DNA of 64,000 nt. Origin: Halomonas sp. UBA3074. Lineage in GTDB: Bacteria; Pseudomonadota; Gammaproteobacteria; Pseudomonadales; Halomonadaceae. The stretch's first letter is position 1. Each line of letters opens with the position of its first letter. The stretch is from NCBI RefSeq assembly GCF_002366715.1, contig NZ_DFBS01000020.1, positions 13,492-77,491 on the forward strand. The letters are read 5' to 3'. The notes under the pieces are model-generated. The model was given only the letters and a program-made list of their open reading frames with translations, was not told where the DNA came from and searched no databases. The position numbers and the translations under genes are program-made. Positions 18,684-28,147 of the stretch are shown piece by piece.

Positions 18684-19234
18684 CGTTTCGCTCCTTGAGA
18701 GTAGTGAACTTGCTTAGGCACTTATTAGGTTAGACGAAATTTGCACAAGTGCAAGTGGTTGATTCAGTGTGGTGTAAGTTAAAAAGGGCTGGTCAGATAT
18801 GAAATGCAATGTTAGGATGCGCGCTCCTCGCATGTGCTGACCCCTCCATCACGACGGTAAGCGTACATTTGCATGATTATTAACGCGCAGTGATTAATCA
18901 ACGCGCAACGGTTAATAGTCATTAGCAGTATCGCTTGCGGGAACATCTTGCCAATTGCTGGATGTTCATTGCTGTGAAGATGGCGCGCCTCCAGTATTTC
19001 ACCACACGGGTGAAATCGGCGCAGAAGGTCGCCACAACGGCTGGCCCGCAAATGCGGTGTTTGCCAACCGGATGCTAGGTGCGACCGGCGTCTCCGACTC
19101 CATTGATGGCTATGACCGCTTCGGCGGTGCCTGTTTTCGATAACGACCATTTGATTGGCGTTTTTGCGATAACAGAGTCAGGGACGCTCATGATGTTTTT
19201 TGCCGGTACTTACCGGCCTACCAAGGTGTGATTA
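18684..19234. other. 551-base gap with possible decayed coding sequence
   Basis: This region precedes the DEAD-box helicase and probably holds its promoter and leader. There is no intact gene. On the plus strand one frame ending at the TGA at 19229-19231 reads SAVPVFDNDHLIGVFAITES, which looks like a strand-turn-strand from a GAF- or IclR-type sensor domain, with an earlier stop in the same frame. A partly repeated stretch (TTAACGCGCA and TCAACGCGCA) lies near 18878-18907. Confidence 0.35.
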
Positions 19235-20950
19235 ATGACCTCGACTTCTGTCGCTTCGCCGAGCTTCGGCGATCTTGCTCTTTTGCCTGCTGTTCTGTCT
19301 GCTGTTGAATCACAGGGCTACGTAACCCCTTCGCCGATTCAAGCGCAAACTATCCCTGCGCTGCTTGAAGGCCGCGATATGCTGGGCCAGGCCCAGACGG
19401 GTACCGGCAAAACCGCAGCGTTTGCATTACCGTTACTGTCACGTTTAGAACTGACTCGCCGCGAACCGCAAGTGCTAGTAATGGCGCCGACTCGCGAGCT
19501 GGCGCAGCAAGTAGCTGCCTCGTTTAGTAAGTACGGCCAAAACCTCAAGGGTCTTGAAGTGGCTACCCTGTGCGGTGGTCAAGAGTACCGCGAACAATTG
19601 GGTGCCCTTAAGCGTGGCGCTCAGGTAGTAGTGGGTACGCCAGGCCGCATTATCGACCACCTGGACCGCGGTAGCCTGAAACTTGATGGCTTGTCCGCCC
19701 TAGTGTTGGACGAAGCTGATGAAATGCTGCGCATGGGCTTTATCGACGACGTAAAACGCGTGGTTGCCGATACCCCGAAAGATGCTCAGCGTGTGTTCTT
19801 CTCGGCCACACTGCCGACTGAAATTGAACGCATCGTTAACCGTTACTTGGTTAACCCGGTAAAGGTAGCGATTGAGTCGGGTACTACTACCGGCGAAAAC
19901 ATCGAGCAGCGCATTGTGCGCGTTGACGGCGGCGCTAAGCTTGAAGCCCTGTCTCGTATTCTCGAAGTCGAGCCGGTCGATGGGGCCATCGTCTTTGTAC
20001 GTACTCGTGCCGCTTGTACCACCCTGGTTGAGCAGTTGACCGCTCGTGGTGTTAACGCTGCTGGCCTGTCGGGTGATCTGGATCAGAGCCTGCGTGAGCG
20101 TACCATTACGCGCTTGAAGCGTGGCAAAGTCGATGTGCTGATCGCCACCGACGTGGCAGCGCGTGGTCTTGACGTGTCGCGTATTACGCACGTTATTAAC
20201 TACGACCTGCCCCAAGATGCAGAAGCTTACACGCACCGTATCGGTCGTACCGGTCGTGCGGGTCGTAGCGGCATCGCGATTACCTTTGCTGGCTTCCGTG
20301 AAGGCCGCAAAGTGGGCTGGATGGAGCAGGCAACCGGTCAGAAAATGACCGAAATGCCACTGCCCGATGAAGCCGCTATTCGTGCCCACCGCGATGACGT
20401 CTTCTATCAGCGCGTGATTGCCTCTTTGACCAAAGGTGCAGAAGAGCAGCGTGCGCTGATTGAGCGTTTGGTCGAGGAAGGTCATGATCCAATCGAGCTG
20501 ACCTGTGCGTTTGCCGCGATGGCACGTGCTGACGAAGCGCCGATTGGTCGCCTACAGGCGCCGCGTAAAGAGAAGCCTTCACGTGATGGCGCTCCTGGCG
20601 CTAAGCCGGGTGCCCGTCGTGAACGCACTAGCGGCCCGACCGAAGGCATGACACGTTACCGCGTCTCTGTCGGTCATAAAGATGGCGTCAAGCCTGGCCA
20701 GCTAGTGGGTGCTCTTGCCAATGAAGGCGGCATTGAAGGCGCGCGTATCGGCCGTATCGATATCCGCAACGCTTTCTCTGTGGTCGAACTGCCGAGCGGC
20801 TTGCCTGCAACGATTCTGACCAAGATGGCACGTGCCCGTGTGGCCGGTCGTCCGCTGGAAATCAGCGAAGATAGCGCACCGGCTGAGCGCGCACCGCGCC
20901 GTCGTCGTGACGAAGGCGATGCGCCGGTTCGTCGTCGTGAACGCGCTTAA
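19235..20950 (+). CDS. deaD: ATP-dependent DEAD-box RNA helicase, DeaD/CsdA-like
   Basis: The protein has 571 residues. The helicase core has all motifs: Q motif with PSPIQAQTIP, AQTGTGKTAAFALP, PTRELAQQ, VLDEADEMLRMGF, FFSATLP and the HRIGRTGRAGRSG box. The C-terminal region contains the DbpA-type RNA-binding domain (YRVSVGHKDGVKPGQLVGAL, then GRIDIRNAFSVVELP) and an Arg-rich tail. It is expected to unwind rRNA or mRNA during ribosome assembly, especially in the cold. It is somewhat shorter than E. coli DeaD (629). A long leader precedes it and a strong terminator follows. Confidence 0.92.
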   Translation: MTSTSVASPSFGDLALLPAVLSAVESQGYVTPSPIQAQTIPALLEGRDMLGQAQTGTGKTAAFALPLLSRLELTRREPQVLVMAPTRELAQQVAASFSKYGQNLKGLEVATLCGGQEYREQLGALKRGAQVVVGTPGRIIDHLDRGSLKLDGLSALVLDEADEMLRMGFIDDVKRVVADTPKDAQRVFFSATLPTEIERIVNRYLVNPVKVAIESGTTTGENIEQRIVRVDGGAKLEALSRILEVEPVDGAIVFVRTRAACTTLVEQLTARGVNAAGLSGDLDQSLRERTITRLKRGKVDVLIATDVAARGLDVSRITHVINYDLPQDAEAYTHRIGRTGRAGRSGIAITFAGFREGRKVGWMEQATGQKMTEMPLPDEAAIRAHRDDVFYQRVIASLTKGAEEQRALIERLVEEGHDPIELTCAFAAMARADEAPIGRLQAPRKEKPSRDGAPGAKPGARRERTSGPTEGMTRYRVSVGHKDGVKPGQLVGALANEGGIEGARIGRIDIRNAFSVVELPSGLPATILTKMARARVAGRPLEISEDSAPAERAPRRRRDEGDAPVRRRERA

Positions 20951-20993
20951 AGAGTAATCGACCGCCGCCCCGCGGCAGTTGAGCCACTCTCAA

Positions 20994-21031
20994 CGCCCCC
21001 GCACCTCTCCAGGTGCGGGGGCGTTTTTTTT
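20994..21031 (+). terminator. intrinsic terminator of the helicase gene
   Basis: A perfect 13-bp GC-rich stem (20994-21006 and 21011-21023) with loop CTCC is followed by eight T residues. Confidence 0.95.
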
Positions 21032-21140
21032 GCTACCTTGTGTTTTAGTAAGCTTATGTTTTGGTAAGCGTATGCATTAGTGAGCTGAAGTATTAGCGAA
21101 AGATAAAAAAAGTGCTTGGTGGATAATCAAGGAGGATGAC

Positions 21141-21830
21141 ATGCCAACACCGCTACACGAATGGAATCTAGCCCCCAGAGAAGCGAGGGCGTTACAAACG
21201 CAATTGGCGCAGCAATTGGAAGCCACTGACCGTGTCTCATCGGTCAAGCATATTGCCGGCGTGGATATCGGCTTTGAAGATAGCGGCGAAACCACCCGGG
21301 CAGCCGTGGTAATTCTCAAGTGGGACCCAGAGGCCGCGCCAAACTTAGACGTGGTGGAACAAGTGGTACACCGCGAGCCGACGCGCATGCCCTACATACC
21401 CGGGTTGCTCTCGTTCCGTGAAATTCCCGCCGTACTGAAGGCGTTCGAAAAACTCAGTGTGATGCCCGAGTTAGTCATGGTCGATGGTCAGGGGATCGCC
21501 CACCCGCGCCGATTAGGCGTAGCGGCGCATTTGGGGCTTTGGCTTGATTTACCCACCATTGGCATCGCCAAATCCCGTCTGTATGGCAAATATACCGAGG
21601 TGGGTGAGCAGCGAGGCGACTGGGTTCCCCTTTATGCAGGTAAAGAGCGAATTGGTGCCGTCTTGCGCTCCCGTGCCAAGGTGAAGCCGGTGTATGTATC
21701 GCCGGGGCACCGCATCACACTGGAATCCTCGCTTGAATGGGTGATGCGCTGCTTAGGGCGTACCAAGCTGCCTGAACCTACGCGACTCGCCGATCGGTTA
21801 GCATCGCGGCGGGACCAGCGTAAAAAGTGA
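21141..21830 (+). CDS. nfi: deoxyribonuclease V (endonuclease V)
   Basis: This 229-residue protein is endonuclease V, which cuts DNA near deaminated bases, mainly inosine. Diagnostic segments are IAGVDIGFED (catalytic Asp), RMPYIPGLLSFREIPA, MVDGQGIAHPRRLGVAAHLG and GIAKSRLYGKY. The length fits E. coli Nfi (223). AAGGAGGATGAC precedes the ATG. It stands alone between the helicase terminator and a convergent amidotransferase gene. Confidence 0.94.
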   Translation: MPTPLHEWNLAPREARALQTQLAQQLEATDRVSSVKHIAGVDIGFEDSGETTRAAVVILKWDPEAAPNLDVVEQVVHREPTRMPYIPGLLSFREIPAVLKAFEKLSVMPELVMVDGQGIAHPRRLGVAAHLGLWLDLPTIGIAKSRLYGKYTEVGEQRGDWVPLYAGKERIGAVLRSRAKVKPVYVSPGHRITLESSLEWVMRCLGRTKLPEPTRLADRLASRRDQRKK

Positions 21831-21861
21831 TCAGCGGCGCGGGCATGCTAAAAAAATGATG

Positions 21862-22578
21862 CTAGACAAAGCTTAAAAAGCGCTGCAGAAGGCTAGCCGC
21901 TTCGGGAGCTTCGGTCACTTCAGCCGAGAGGGTTGCCGGGTTCTCGCCCTGGTCGCGCAAGGCCGCACGTTGGCGCTCGATATAGGCGCGCATGACGGGG
22001 ACGGTGAACTCTGGATGAAACTGTACGCTCCACTGGCGTGGGCCATAGCGCAGCGCTTGGTGGGCGTCGTGGCTATTGTGGGCAAGCACCGTGCAGCCGT
22101 GGGGCGCCTGCATGACCGACTGCGCATGGGAAAGATGGGCGTTAAAGCGTTCTGGAAGCTGGCTGAACAGCGGGTCTTGTTGCCCTGCCTGGGTGAGTCG
22201 TACTGGGTGAGTACCTGACTCCCGGCCTGCGGGGTGATAATCACTGACGCCGCCGAAGGCCGCCGCCATCAGCTGGTGGCCATAGCAAACACCCAGCATG
22301 GGCGTATCGTTGGCCAGGGCGCTTTGCAGCCAGGGTTTCAGTGCTTCGCTCCAGGGCTCTGCATCGCTGACCATACTGTGCGAGCCGGTGATCACAATGC
22401 CCGCCAAAGTATCGAGCGCTGGCGGGGTGGCGCTTTGGCGAGCGTCCCATACCGTTAACGCTAAATGGTCGGGCAGTGCGGTGCTAAGCTGCTGTTCAAA
22501 TAGCGCTTCAAAGTCACCGTGCTGTTCGGCAATTTCTGGATAGGCGTCGCCGGTTTTAACGATCAAGACACAAGCCAT
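21862..22578 (-). CDS. class I glutamine amidotransferase-like protein
   Basis: The 238-residue protein is a stand-alone GATase1 domain. The nucleophile elbow is GVCYGHQLMAAAFGG, and the His-Glu pair is in VQFHPEFTV, so the catalytic triad is complete. It resembles the GMP-synthase-like amidotransferases encoded outside guaA (YfeJ type), which may hydrolyse gamma-glutamyl compounds or pass ammonia to a partner. No synthetase partner is adjacent. Tpx is divergent from it. Confidence 0.87.
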   Translation of the reverse strand: MACVLIVKTGDAYPEIAEQHGDFEALFEQQLSTALPDHLALTVWDARQSATPPALDTLAGIVITGSHSMVSDAEPWSEALKPWLQSALANDTPMLGVCYGHQLMAAAFGGVSDYHPAGRESGTHPVRLTQAGQQDPLFSQLPERFNAHLSHAQSVMQAPHGCTVLAHNSHDAHQALRYGPRQWSVQFHPEFTVPVMRAYIERQRAALRDQGENPATLSAEVTEAPEAASLLQRFLSFV

Positions 22579-22715
22579 ATCACTCCCTCAGTGCATTGAA
22601 ACGCAGTTATTGAACTAAGCGCTTTGCGGTGAGTCCGCAAAGGCGAGAAGATAGCCTATCATGGCTTATCAGATGGTTAGAACGCTTTCATTATTAACGA
22701 CATAAGGAAACGACA

Positions 22716-23216
22716 ATGCAACAAATTACCCGTGCAGGTGAACCGCTGGATGTTGCTGGTACGCTGCCTGAGAAAGGCCAGCCAGCGCCAGACATGACGC
22801 TGACCAACACCGACCTGCAAGACGTCACGTTAGCCACCTATGCTGGCAAACGTAAGGTGCTCAATATTATTCCCAGCGTGGATACGCCCACCTGTGCCAT
22901 GTCAACTCGCCACTTCAATGCGTTGGCCTCCAAGCTCGACGATACCGTGGTATTGGTCGTTTCAGCCGATTTGCCGTTTGCGGCCAAGCGCTTTTGTGGC
23001 GCGGAAGGATTGGACAACGTCGAGACGCTGTCGACCTTCCGGCATCCAGAGTTTCGTGAAGCCTGGGGTGTGGCGCTGAGCAATAACGCCATGGAGGGAC
23101 TATGTGCCCGTGCAGTGGTCGTGCTGGATGCCGACAATCGTGTGCTACACAGTGAATTAGTGAGCGAGTTGAAAAACGAGCCCGACTACGACGCTGCTTT
23201 GGCGGCGCTAAACTAA
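22716..23216 (+). CDS. tpx: thiol peroxidase (atypical 2-Cys peroxiredoxin)
   Basis: The 166-residue protein has the Tpx signature SVDTPTCAMSTRHFN with the peroxidatic Cys, and the resolving Cys in RFCGAEGLDNVETLS. The length is standard (168 in E. coli). It reduces lipid and organic hydroperoxides using thioredoxin, probably in the periplasm or cytoplasm near the membrane. AAGGAA precedes the ATG. It is divergent from the amidotransferase gene. Confidence 0.94.
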   Translation: MQQITRAGEPLDVAGTLPEKGQPAPDMTLTNTDLQDVTLATYAGKRKVLNIIPSVDTPTCAMSTRHFNALASKLDDTVVLVVSADLPFAAKRFCGAEGLDNVETLSTFRHPEFREAWGVALSNNAMEGLCARAVVVLDADNRVLHSELVSELKNEPDYDAALAALN

Positions 23217-23330
23217 ACCACGCTTCTATTGCTATATCATAACGGCGTCATTACATCGGCGTTCTTGCAACGATGTTACGACAACGACGTTATGGCGTGA
23301 CTACTGCAGTGTGTTTGGCTGTGTGGTGGG

Positions 23331-24011
23331 TTAGCCACGCCGAGTTGCGTGGCGTTTTGATGCCCTCACCAGTGCGCGGATCAGGCGCTGCTGGGGGCGG
23401 TTAAAAATCAACCACTCGGGGTGCCACTGCACGCCAATCAAAAATTCATGTTCGCGTGATTCGATGCCCTGCACCAGGCCATCGCGGTCACGGGCCACGA
23501 TCTCGATGCCCCTGCCAGCCCCGTAAACGGCTTGGTGGTGAAGGCTATTGACGCGGCACCAGGTTACACCGAGTAACCGGTGTAGTTTACTGGCGCCAAC
23601 GATATCGACGGTTTTGCGCGGCAGTACCGTACGGCGCCGTTTCAAACCTTCATGAGTGGTATAAATATCCGGGTCCAGCGTGCCGCCAAGGTGGACGTTA
23701 ATGAGTTGCGCGCCGCGGCAAATCCCCAACACGGGCGTATGCAGCGGAATAAAGCGTTCAAGCAGCGCAAGTTCCAGCTCATCCCGTGCCGGGTCTAGGC
23801 GTACATCCAGCTGTACTTCGCCGCCGTAAAGGTGGGCTTGAATATCGTCACCGCCGCCAATGATCAAACCGTCAAGGTGCTCAGGGTGGGGTCTTGAAGG
23901 CGATAAGCGCAGCGGCTTGCCGCCGTGTCGCCAGACGGCAAACCAATCAAACCACCACGCTAAGTGGCTTTTTTGGTCAGAGGTGGTAATTCCGATAAGC
24001 GGCCGAGGCAT
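23331..24011 (-). CDS. gamma-glutamyl hydrolase-like peptidase C26 (PuuD-related)
   Basis: The 226-residue protein starts RPLIGITTSDQKSHLAWWF, the usual opening of PuuD-like peptidase C26 enzymes. The nucleophile is in LGICRGAQLINVHLGG, and the His and Glu are in GVQWHPEWL. Such enzymes cut gamma-glutamyl amide bonds. It lies 44 bases downstream of an amidoligase on the same strand, so the two are probably co-transcribed. One partner could form and the other cleave gamma-glutamyl-type amides. The substrate is unknown. Confidence 0.87.
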   Translation of the reverse strand: MPRPLIGITTSDQKSHLAWWFDWFAVWRHGGKPLRLSPSRPHPEHLDGLIIGGGDDIQAHLYGGEVQLDVRLDPARDELELALLERFIPLHTPVLGICRGAQLINVHLGGTLDPDIYTTHEGLKRRRTVLPRKTVDIVGASKLHRLLGVTWCRVNSLHHQAVYGAGRGIEIVARDRDGLVQGIESREHEFLIGVQWHPEWLIFNRPQQRLIRALVRASKRHATRRG

Positions 24012-24055
24012 TCCGATGGTTACTCACTGTGGCAATAAAAGAATTAAAAGCGGTA

Positions 24056-25087
24056 TTAGTGTTTACGCCGCAGCCAGCGGCTTAGTTTCTGTGCAGAGCG
24101 GGTGAGGCTTGCTTTTGCGCGTACCAGCACCGGGCGATTGTGCTCGGCAATGTATTCAGCGCAGCGAGCAAGCAGTACGTCGGCGTTGGCCGCTAATTTT
24201 TCGACTTCTACCCAGCGGTTCCACTCAATGGCTGACCCCCAGCCCGGCTGGGAAAGTTGGGCGTTGGGCAAGCGGTAGTGAAACGTCGGGCGCGGTTGCG
24301 TGAGCTGGGAATGTAACAGCTCATGGCCATGATCCGGGCGCAGATAGGCAAATAGCGGCAGCATATCCAGCTCGCGATTGCGTGTTGGGTTGTGATGCAA
24401 ATAATCGTCAATCAAGGTGTCCAGGTCGGGCGAGTAGCGGCTATCGAGTACTTTTAGCGCGTAGGCTTTGTGAAATGGATTGGCATGGGGCAGCATCTCA
24501 CGGGTAATATCGACCTTGATTTCATCGCGCAGCCAACCGGCCAACAACAGGTAGGCGCGCAGCATGGCGAGTATATAGTCGGCGTCATAGCGCTCTACTT
24601 CAGGGTTGAGATGCAGCCCGAAGCCATACATCAAGCTTGCATCGGTTCCCTTGGCGCCATGCGCCCGCAGCGTTTCAAACAGCGTATCCAGGTCTTCCAG
24701 CTCATTCCAGGGAACCGGTGGACACACAATTTCGGTCGGCACTAACCCCGTCACCATATCGCCGATCAGTTCGCGGGTTTTCTGATGAAACTCGACCCGC
24801 CGCTGGTGCTGGTGACGCGACCACTCACTGTCTTCGGCATGGGGGTCGTTGACGAGGGTTTTGTCAGGATGCGCATACTGGGTATCGAGTTCAATGCCAA
24901 ACTCCCCCCAGCGAGTGTTCTCTACCAGTAGCCGGTGAGGGCTTACCACGTTAAGCTCCCCGCCAAACAGTTCACGAACGATCATCGCCGTGTCGCGGGG
25001 TGGCAGACCAGCGAATTCGATTTCGACGCCAACCTGCCGGATATTCCCATGGCTGTTTAAGCGGTTAGGTGGAGCTTGTAGCGTCAT
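24056..25087 (-). CDS. amidoligase family protein (glutamine synthetase-like fold)
   Basis: The 343-residue protein has the motif QVGVEIEFAGL near residue 18, whose two Glu residues match the first metal-binding motif of glutamine-synthetase-like amidoligases. Later segments include GIELDTQYAHP, EIVCPPVPWNELEDLDTLF and GFGLHLNPEVERYDADYILA. This family (putative amidoligase, described by Iyer and Aravind) joins amines to carboxylates with ATP, and its genes often sit beside gamma-glutamyl hydrolases, as here. No transporter or other biosynthetic gene is in the pair. It is divergent from the MscS gene. Confidence 0.85.
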   Translation of the reverse strand: MTLQAPPNRLNSHGNIRQVGVEIEFAGLPPRDTAMIVRELFGGELNVVSPHRLLVENTRWGEFGIELDTQYAHPDKTLVNDPHAEDSEWSRHQHQRRVEFHQKTRELIGDMVTGLVPTEIVCPPVPWNELEDLDTLFETLRAHGAKGTDASLMYGFGLHLNPEVERYDADYILAMLRAYLLLAGWLRDEIKVDITREMLPHANPFHKAYALKVLDSRYSPDLDTLIDDYLHHNPTRNRELDMLPLFAYLRPDHGHELLHSQLTQPRPTFHYRLPNAQLSQPGWGSAIEWNRWVEVEKLAANADVLLARCAEYIAEHNRPVLVRAKASLTRSAQKLSRWLRRKH

Positions 25088-25219
25088 CTCGGCATCCTTG
25101 AGGTGAACGTTTGAGCAGTCAGCCTATCATAGTCACGCGTTGACGCTGAGTGTATTACGGCCATCGCGGCGACAGACGGTGAGCAGGGCGCCATCAAAGC
25201 TAATTTTCAGGAGTAAGGC

Positions 25220-27730
25220 GTGCGACAGCACTGGTTAATCAATTCGTTAATAGGCGTCGTGTTTTGGGTATTGGCGAGCCTCGCCTTGACGGGCGTAGTG
25301 TCGAGCATGGCTATCACTCAAGCCCAGGCGCAAACGGTTTCACTCCCGGGGCTGGGGGATGGCGGCGAGGAGGAAACCGCCGATGTTAGCGGCGAAGAGT
25401 TCCAGGCCTCGCTGAGTGATGTGATCACGCTGCTTGAAAGCGAGGAGCGCCGCACGGAGCTACTGACGTCGCTACGCGAGCTGCAGGTGACCACCGATGC
25501 CGCCACTGAGGATGAAGGCGTTGTGCGCCAGGGGTTGCTGGGGGCACTTGCCGACACCTTGAGTGACCTCGGCGACCAGGCCCAGGCAGGCGACTCACCG
25601 GTGGATCAATGGTCGCGCCAACTGGTACAGGGGGCGGACGACTTACGCGCCCTAAACGACGATGCCGACCAGGGTGAGGCCATTCGTGCGGCCGCTGAAG
25701 GGGCCGTTCTGGCGCTGATTTGGATCGTGCTGCTGGTAGTCATGATCGCCTTTGGGCGCATGGTGGCTACCCGTCGTGAGTGGCCGCTGGATCTGCCGCG
25801 GGATCCCAAGGCCTGGCTCATGGCGGTGCACTTTTTACGTCGGATGCTGCCCTGGGCGCTGGCCTTTGCCATTACGCTGGGGGTTGGTCAAGCACTGCCG
25901 GATAGCCCAGGGCGTACGCTGGTGCTGGTGGTGGCCTATATATGCCTGTGCGGGCGGGCGCTTTCGGTCGTGTTCGAAACCGTGATCGCGTTCTTTAGCC
26001 GCGGGCATCGCTTTACCGCCGTGCAGCTGCTTCAGCAGCATGCCTTACGCGGTATGTTTGTGATCGGTGCGTTGATTGCGCTGGGCGATGCGGCCAACTC
26101 GACTCGCCTGGTGGAAATGCTGGGAAGCGAGCTATCGAGTTTGGTCTCGGTACTCTCCAATATGCTCGCGGCGCTGCTTTCCGCTCGGTTTATCATAAAA
26201 TTCAAGCGCCCCGTGCGCCATTTGATTTGCAACCGGCCGTTCAAACAGCGCCGTGACGCGAGCACCGCCGTTGAGATGATCCGCTCGCTGGGGGGGCTGT
26301 GGCACATTCCTGCGCTGCTGCTGGTCAGTGGTTCGCTGCTGGCGATTTTTATTACCGTTGGCGATGTCGGCACCGCCCTTGCGCGCTCGATCATATCTGC
26401 CAGCCTGCTGGTACTTACGCTGGTAGTGACGGGCCTGCTACGCCGCCAGGCAGAGCGTCTGGGACGTCGTCGCCATCGCCACCGCCAGAGCCAATATCGC
26501 AAACGGCTGGAGCGTTTTGGTTTTGTGCTTGCCCATATTTTCGCCTGGATGGTGTTTGCCGAACTCTCGATGCAGGTGTGGGGCAGCTCGTTCTTTGGCC
26601 TGGGGCAGCAAGCGGTTGCCAGTGCTCGCATTGGTCAAGCGCTCGTCAGCCTCGGTGCGACCGTTCTGTTGGCGTGGTTGGTGTGGATCTTTGCCGACAC
26701 GGCTATTCAGCGTGCATTGATGTCATCGGCGCGCTCGCGGGGGCGGCGAGTCAATCAAGCGCGGGCGCAAACCATCACGCCGATGATTCGCAATGTCATC
26801 TTCGTGACTATTTTGATCATCGCCGTTATCGCCGGGCTGGCCAATCTGGGGGTTAACGTAACGCCGCTGTTAGCCGGTGCCGGTGTGATTGGTCTGGCGA
26901 TTGGTTTTGGTGCTCAAACGCTCGTGCAGGATTTGATTACCGGTATCTTTATCTTGATCGAGGACTCGCTGGCGGTCGATGACTTCGTGCAGATCAATAA
27001 CCATATGGGCACGGTCGAAGGGCTGACACTGCGCACCGTAAGGCTTCGCGATCTGGATGGGATCGTGCACATCATCACGTTTAGCCGTATCGAATCGATC
27101 CATAACATGTCGCGTCAGTTCGGCATTGCGCTGATGCGTATCCGCATTCCGTTCGACATGAAAATCGACGATGCGATTACCTTGATGCAAGAGACCGCCC
27201 AGGAGCTGCGGCGTGACCCTATGATGCGCCACTACATCTGGTCGCCGCTGGAAATGCAGGGGGTTCAGGGGTTTGAAGATGGCTGCCCGATCCTGCGTAT
27301 GCGTTTTCGCACCGCGCCCGAAATGCAGTGGGATGTCTCCAGGGCGTTTAATCTGTTGCTCAAGCAGCGTATGGAAGCGCAGGAAATCGACCTGGGCGTG
27401 CCGCGCCTCAGCATCAGTATGGAGTCGCGCTCGGAAGATCGTATGGAAGCCACCGCGGGAACGTCGTTCTCGCTTGACGATGACGCGCCCGACAGCGATC
27501 AGGGGGCGTCAGACGCTGAGCAGGAAACGGACTCAGAAGACCACAAGCGACCCGCGCCGCCAAAACCTGCCCCACGCCCGACCAAGGCAGAAATTAGGCG
27601 CGATGAGCAGGCACGCAAGCATGATCAGCCGGCTAATCGCGCCGCGTCACATCGGCAACAGGCCCCAGCACAGGGCAAGCCCCAAGCTGGCTCCTATGCC
27701 AATCCCGGCGGCGAACACGGCGATGAGTAA
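25220..27730 (+). CDS. large mechanosensitive ion channel, MscS family
   Basis: The 836-residue protein starts at a GTG with AGGAG upstream. It has an N-terminal hydrophobic signal (ending near AQAQT), an acidic periplasmic stretch of about 110 residues, and many membrane helices from residue 160 on. The MscS core is clear: a pore helix AGAGVIGLAIGFGAQTLVQD followed by the beta domain DSLAVDDFVQINNHMGTVEG. The C-terminal 100 residues are acidic, then Pro/Lys/Gln-rich and probably disordered. It should open under membrane tension and release solutes in hypo-osmotic shock, important in a halophile. Its last 84 bases overlap the opposite-strand gene. Confidence 0.9.
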   Translation: MRQHWLINSLIGVVFWVLASLALTGVVSSMAITQAQAQTVSLPGLGDGGEEETADVSGEEFQASLSDVITLLESEERRTELLTSLRELQVTTDAATEDEGVVRQGLLGALADTLSDLGDQAQAGDSPVDQWSRQLVQGADDLRALNDDADQGEAIRAAAEGAVLALIWIVLLVVMIAFGRMVATRREWPLDLPRDPKAWLMAVHFLRRMLPWALAFAITLGVGQALPDSPGRTLVLVVAYICLCGRALSVVFETVIAFFSRGHRFTAVQLLQQHALRGMFVIGALIALGDAANSTRLVEMLGSELSSLVSVLSNMLAALLSARFIIKFKRPVRHLICNRPFKQRRDASTAVEMIRSLGGLWHIPALLLVSGSLLAIFITVGDVGTALARSIISASLLVLTLVVTGLLRRQAERLGRRRHRHRQSQYRKRLERFGFVLAHIFAWMVFAELSMQVWGSSFFGLGQQAVASARIGQALVSLGATVLLAWLVWIFADTAIQRALMSSARSRGRRVNQARAQTITPMIRNVIFVTILIIAVIAGLANLGVNVTPLLAGAGVIGLAIGFGAQTLVQDLITGIFILIEDSLAVDDFVQINNHMGTVEGLTLRTVRLRDLDGIVHIITFSRIESIHNMSRQFGIALMRIRIPFDMKIDDAITLMQETAQELRRDPMMRHYIWSPLEMQGVQGFEDGCPILRMRFRTAPEMQWDVSRAFNLLLKQRMEAQEIDLGVPRLSISMESRSEDRMEATAGTSFSLDDDAPDSDQGASDAEQETDSEDHKRPAPPKPAPRPTKAEIRRDEQARKHDQPANRAASHRQQAPAQGKPQAGSYANPGGEHGDE

Positions 27731-28078
27731 CCATGGCGCGCGCAAGCGCCGCCACCGGTTATACAGCGAAACCGCATGACTCACTCGGTCAACCATTTCG
27801 TCATGGCGCGAGATGGCGTGGTCGGGCGGCAGTGAAAAGTCGTTAGCCACATCGCCCTGCCAGTGTGCGCCGTGGCTGAGCCCCAGGCGTGCGCGTAGCC
27901 TGCCAATATCACTGACGGTGTCGTGCAGCGCGTCGTAGACCTCGCGGCGCGCGGCAACGGCAAATACCGCCTCGGCGTCTTGGCGCAGGGCGCTGTGCTG
28001 GCAGCTAGCCACGGCGTGCTGGATCTCTTGGTCGTTAGCCTCGGGAGGAACCGCGAGGCGCTGGTACAAATCGCGCAT
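27647..28078 (-). CDS. membrane protein with J-domain-like N-terminus lacking HPD
   Basis: This 143-residue protein begins RDLYQRLAVPPEANDQEIQH, like helix I-II of a J domain, and later VAARREVYDALHD resembles helices III-IV. The HPD motif needed to activate DnaK is absent. One membrane helix ends the protein (LLIAVFAAGIGIGASLGLAL). Its 3' end overlaps the end of the MscS gene by 84 bases on the opposite strand. It follows a true J-domain gene on the same strand after a gap of about 70 bases. It may be a regulator or membrane anchor for the J-protein system; this is inference. Confidence 0.65.
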   Translation of the reverse strand: MRDLYQRLAVPPEANDQEIQHAVASCQHSALRQDAEAVFAVAARREVYDALHDTVSDIGRLRARLGLSHGAHWQGDVANDFSLPPDHAISRHDEMVDRVSHAVSLYNRWRRLRAPWLLIAVFAAGIGIGASLGLALCWGLLPM

Positions 28079-28147
28079 AGGGGTCTATCGTTTCTCTTAT
28101 CGCTTTATTCTCGAGGACCAGCACAAAACGCTTAGCATTGCATGGCC

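Noticed and set aside
19700..20485. 261-codon open frame on the minus strand inside deaD
   Set aside because: It is a shadow of the helicase gene, which has all DEAD-box motifs in the plus frame.
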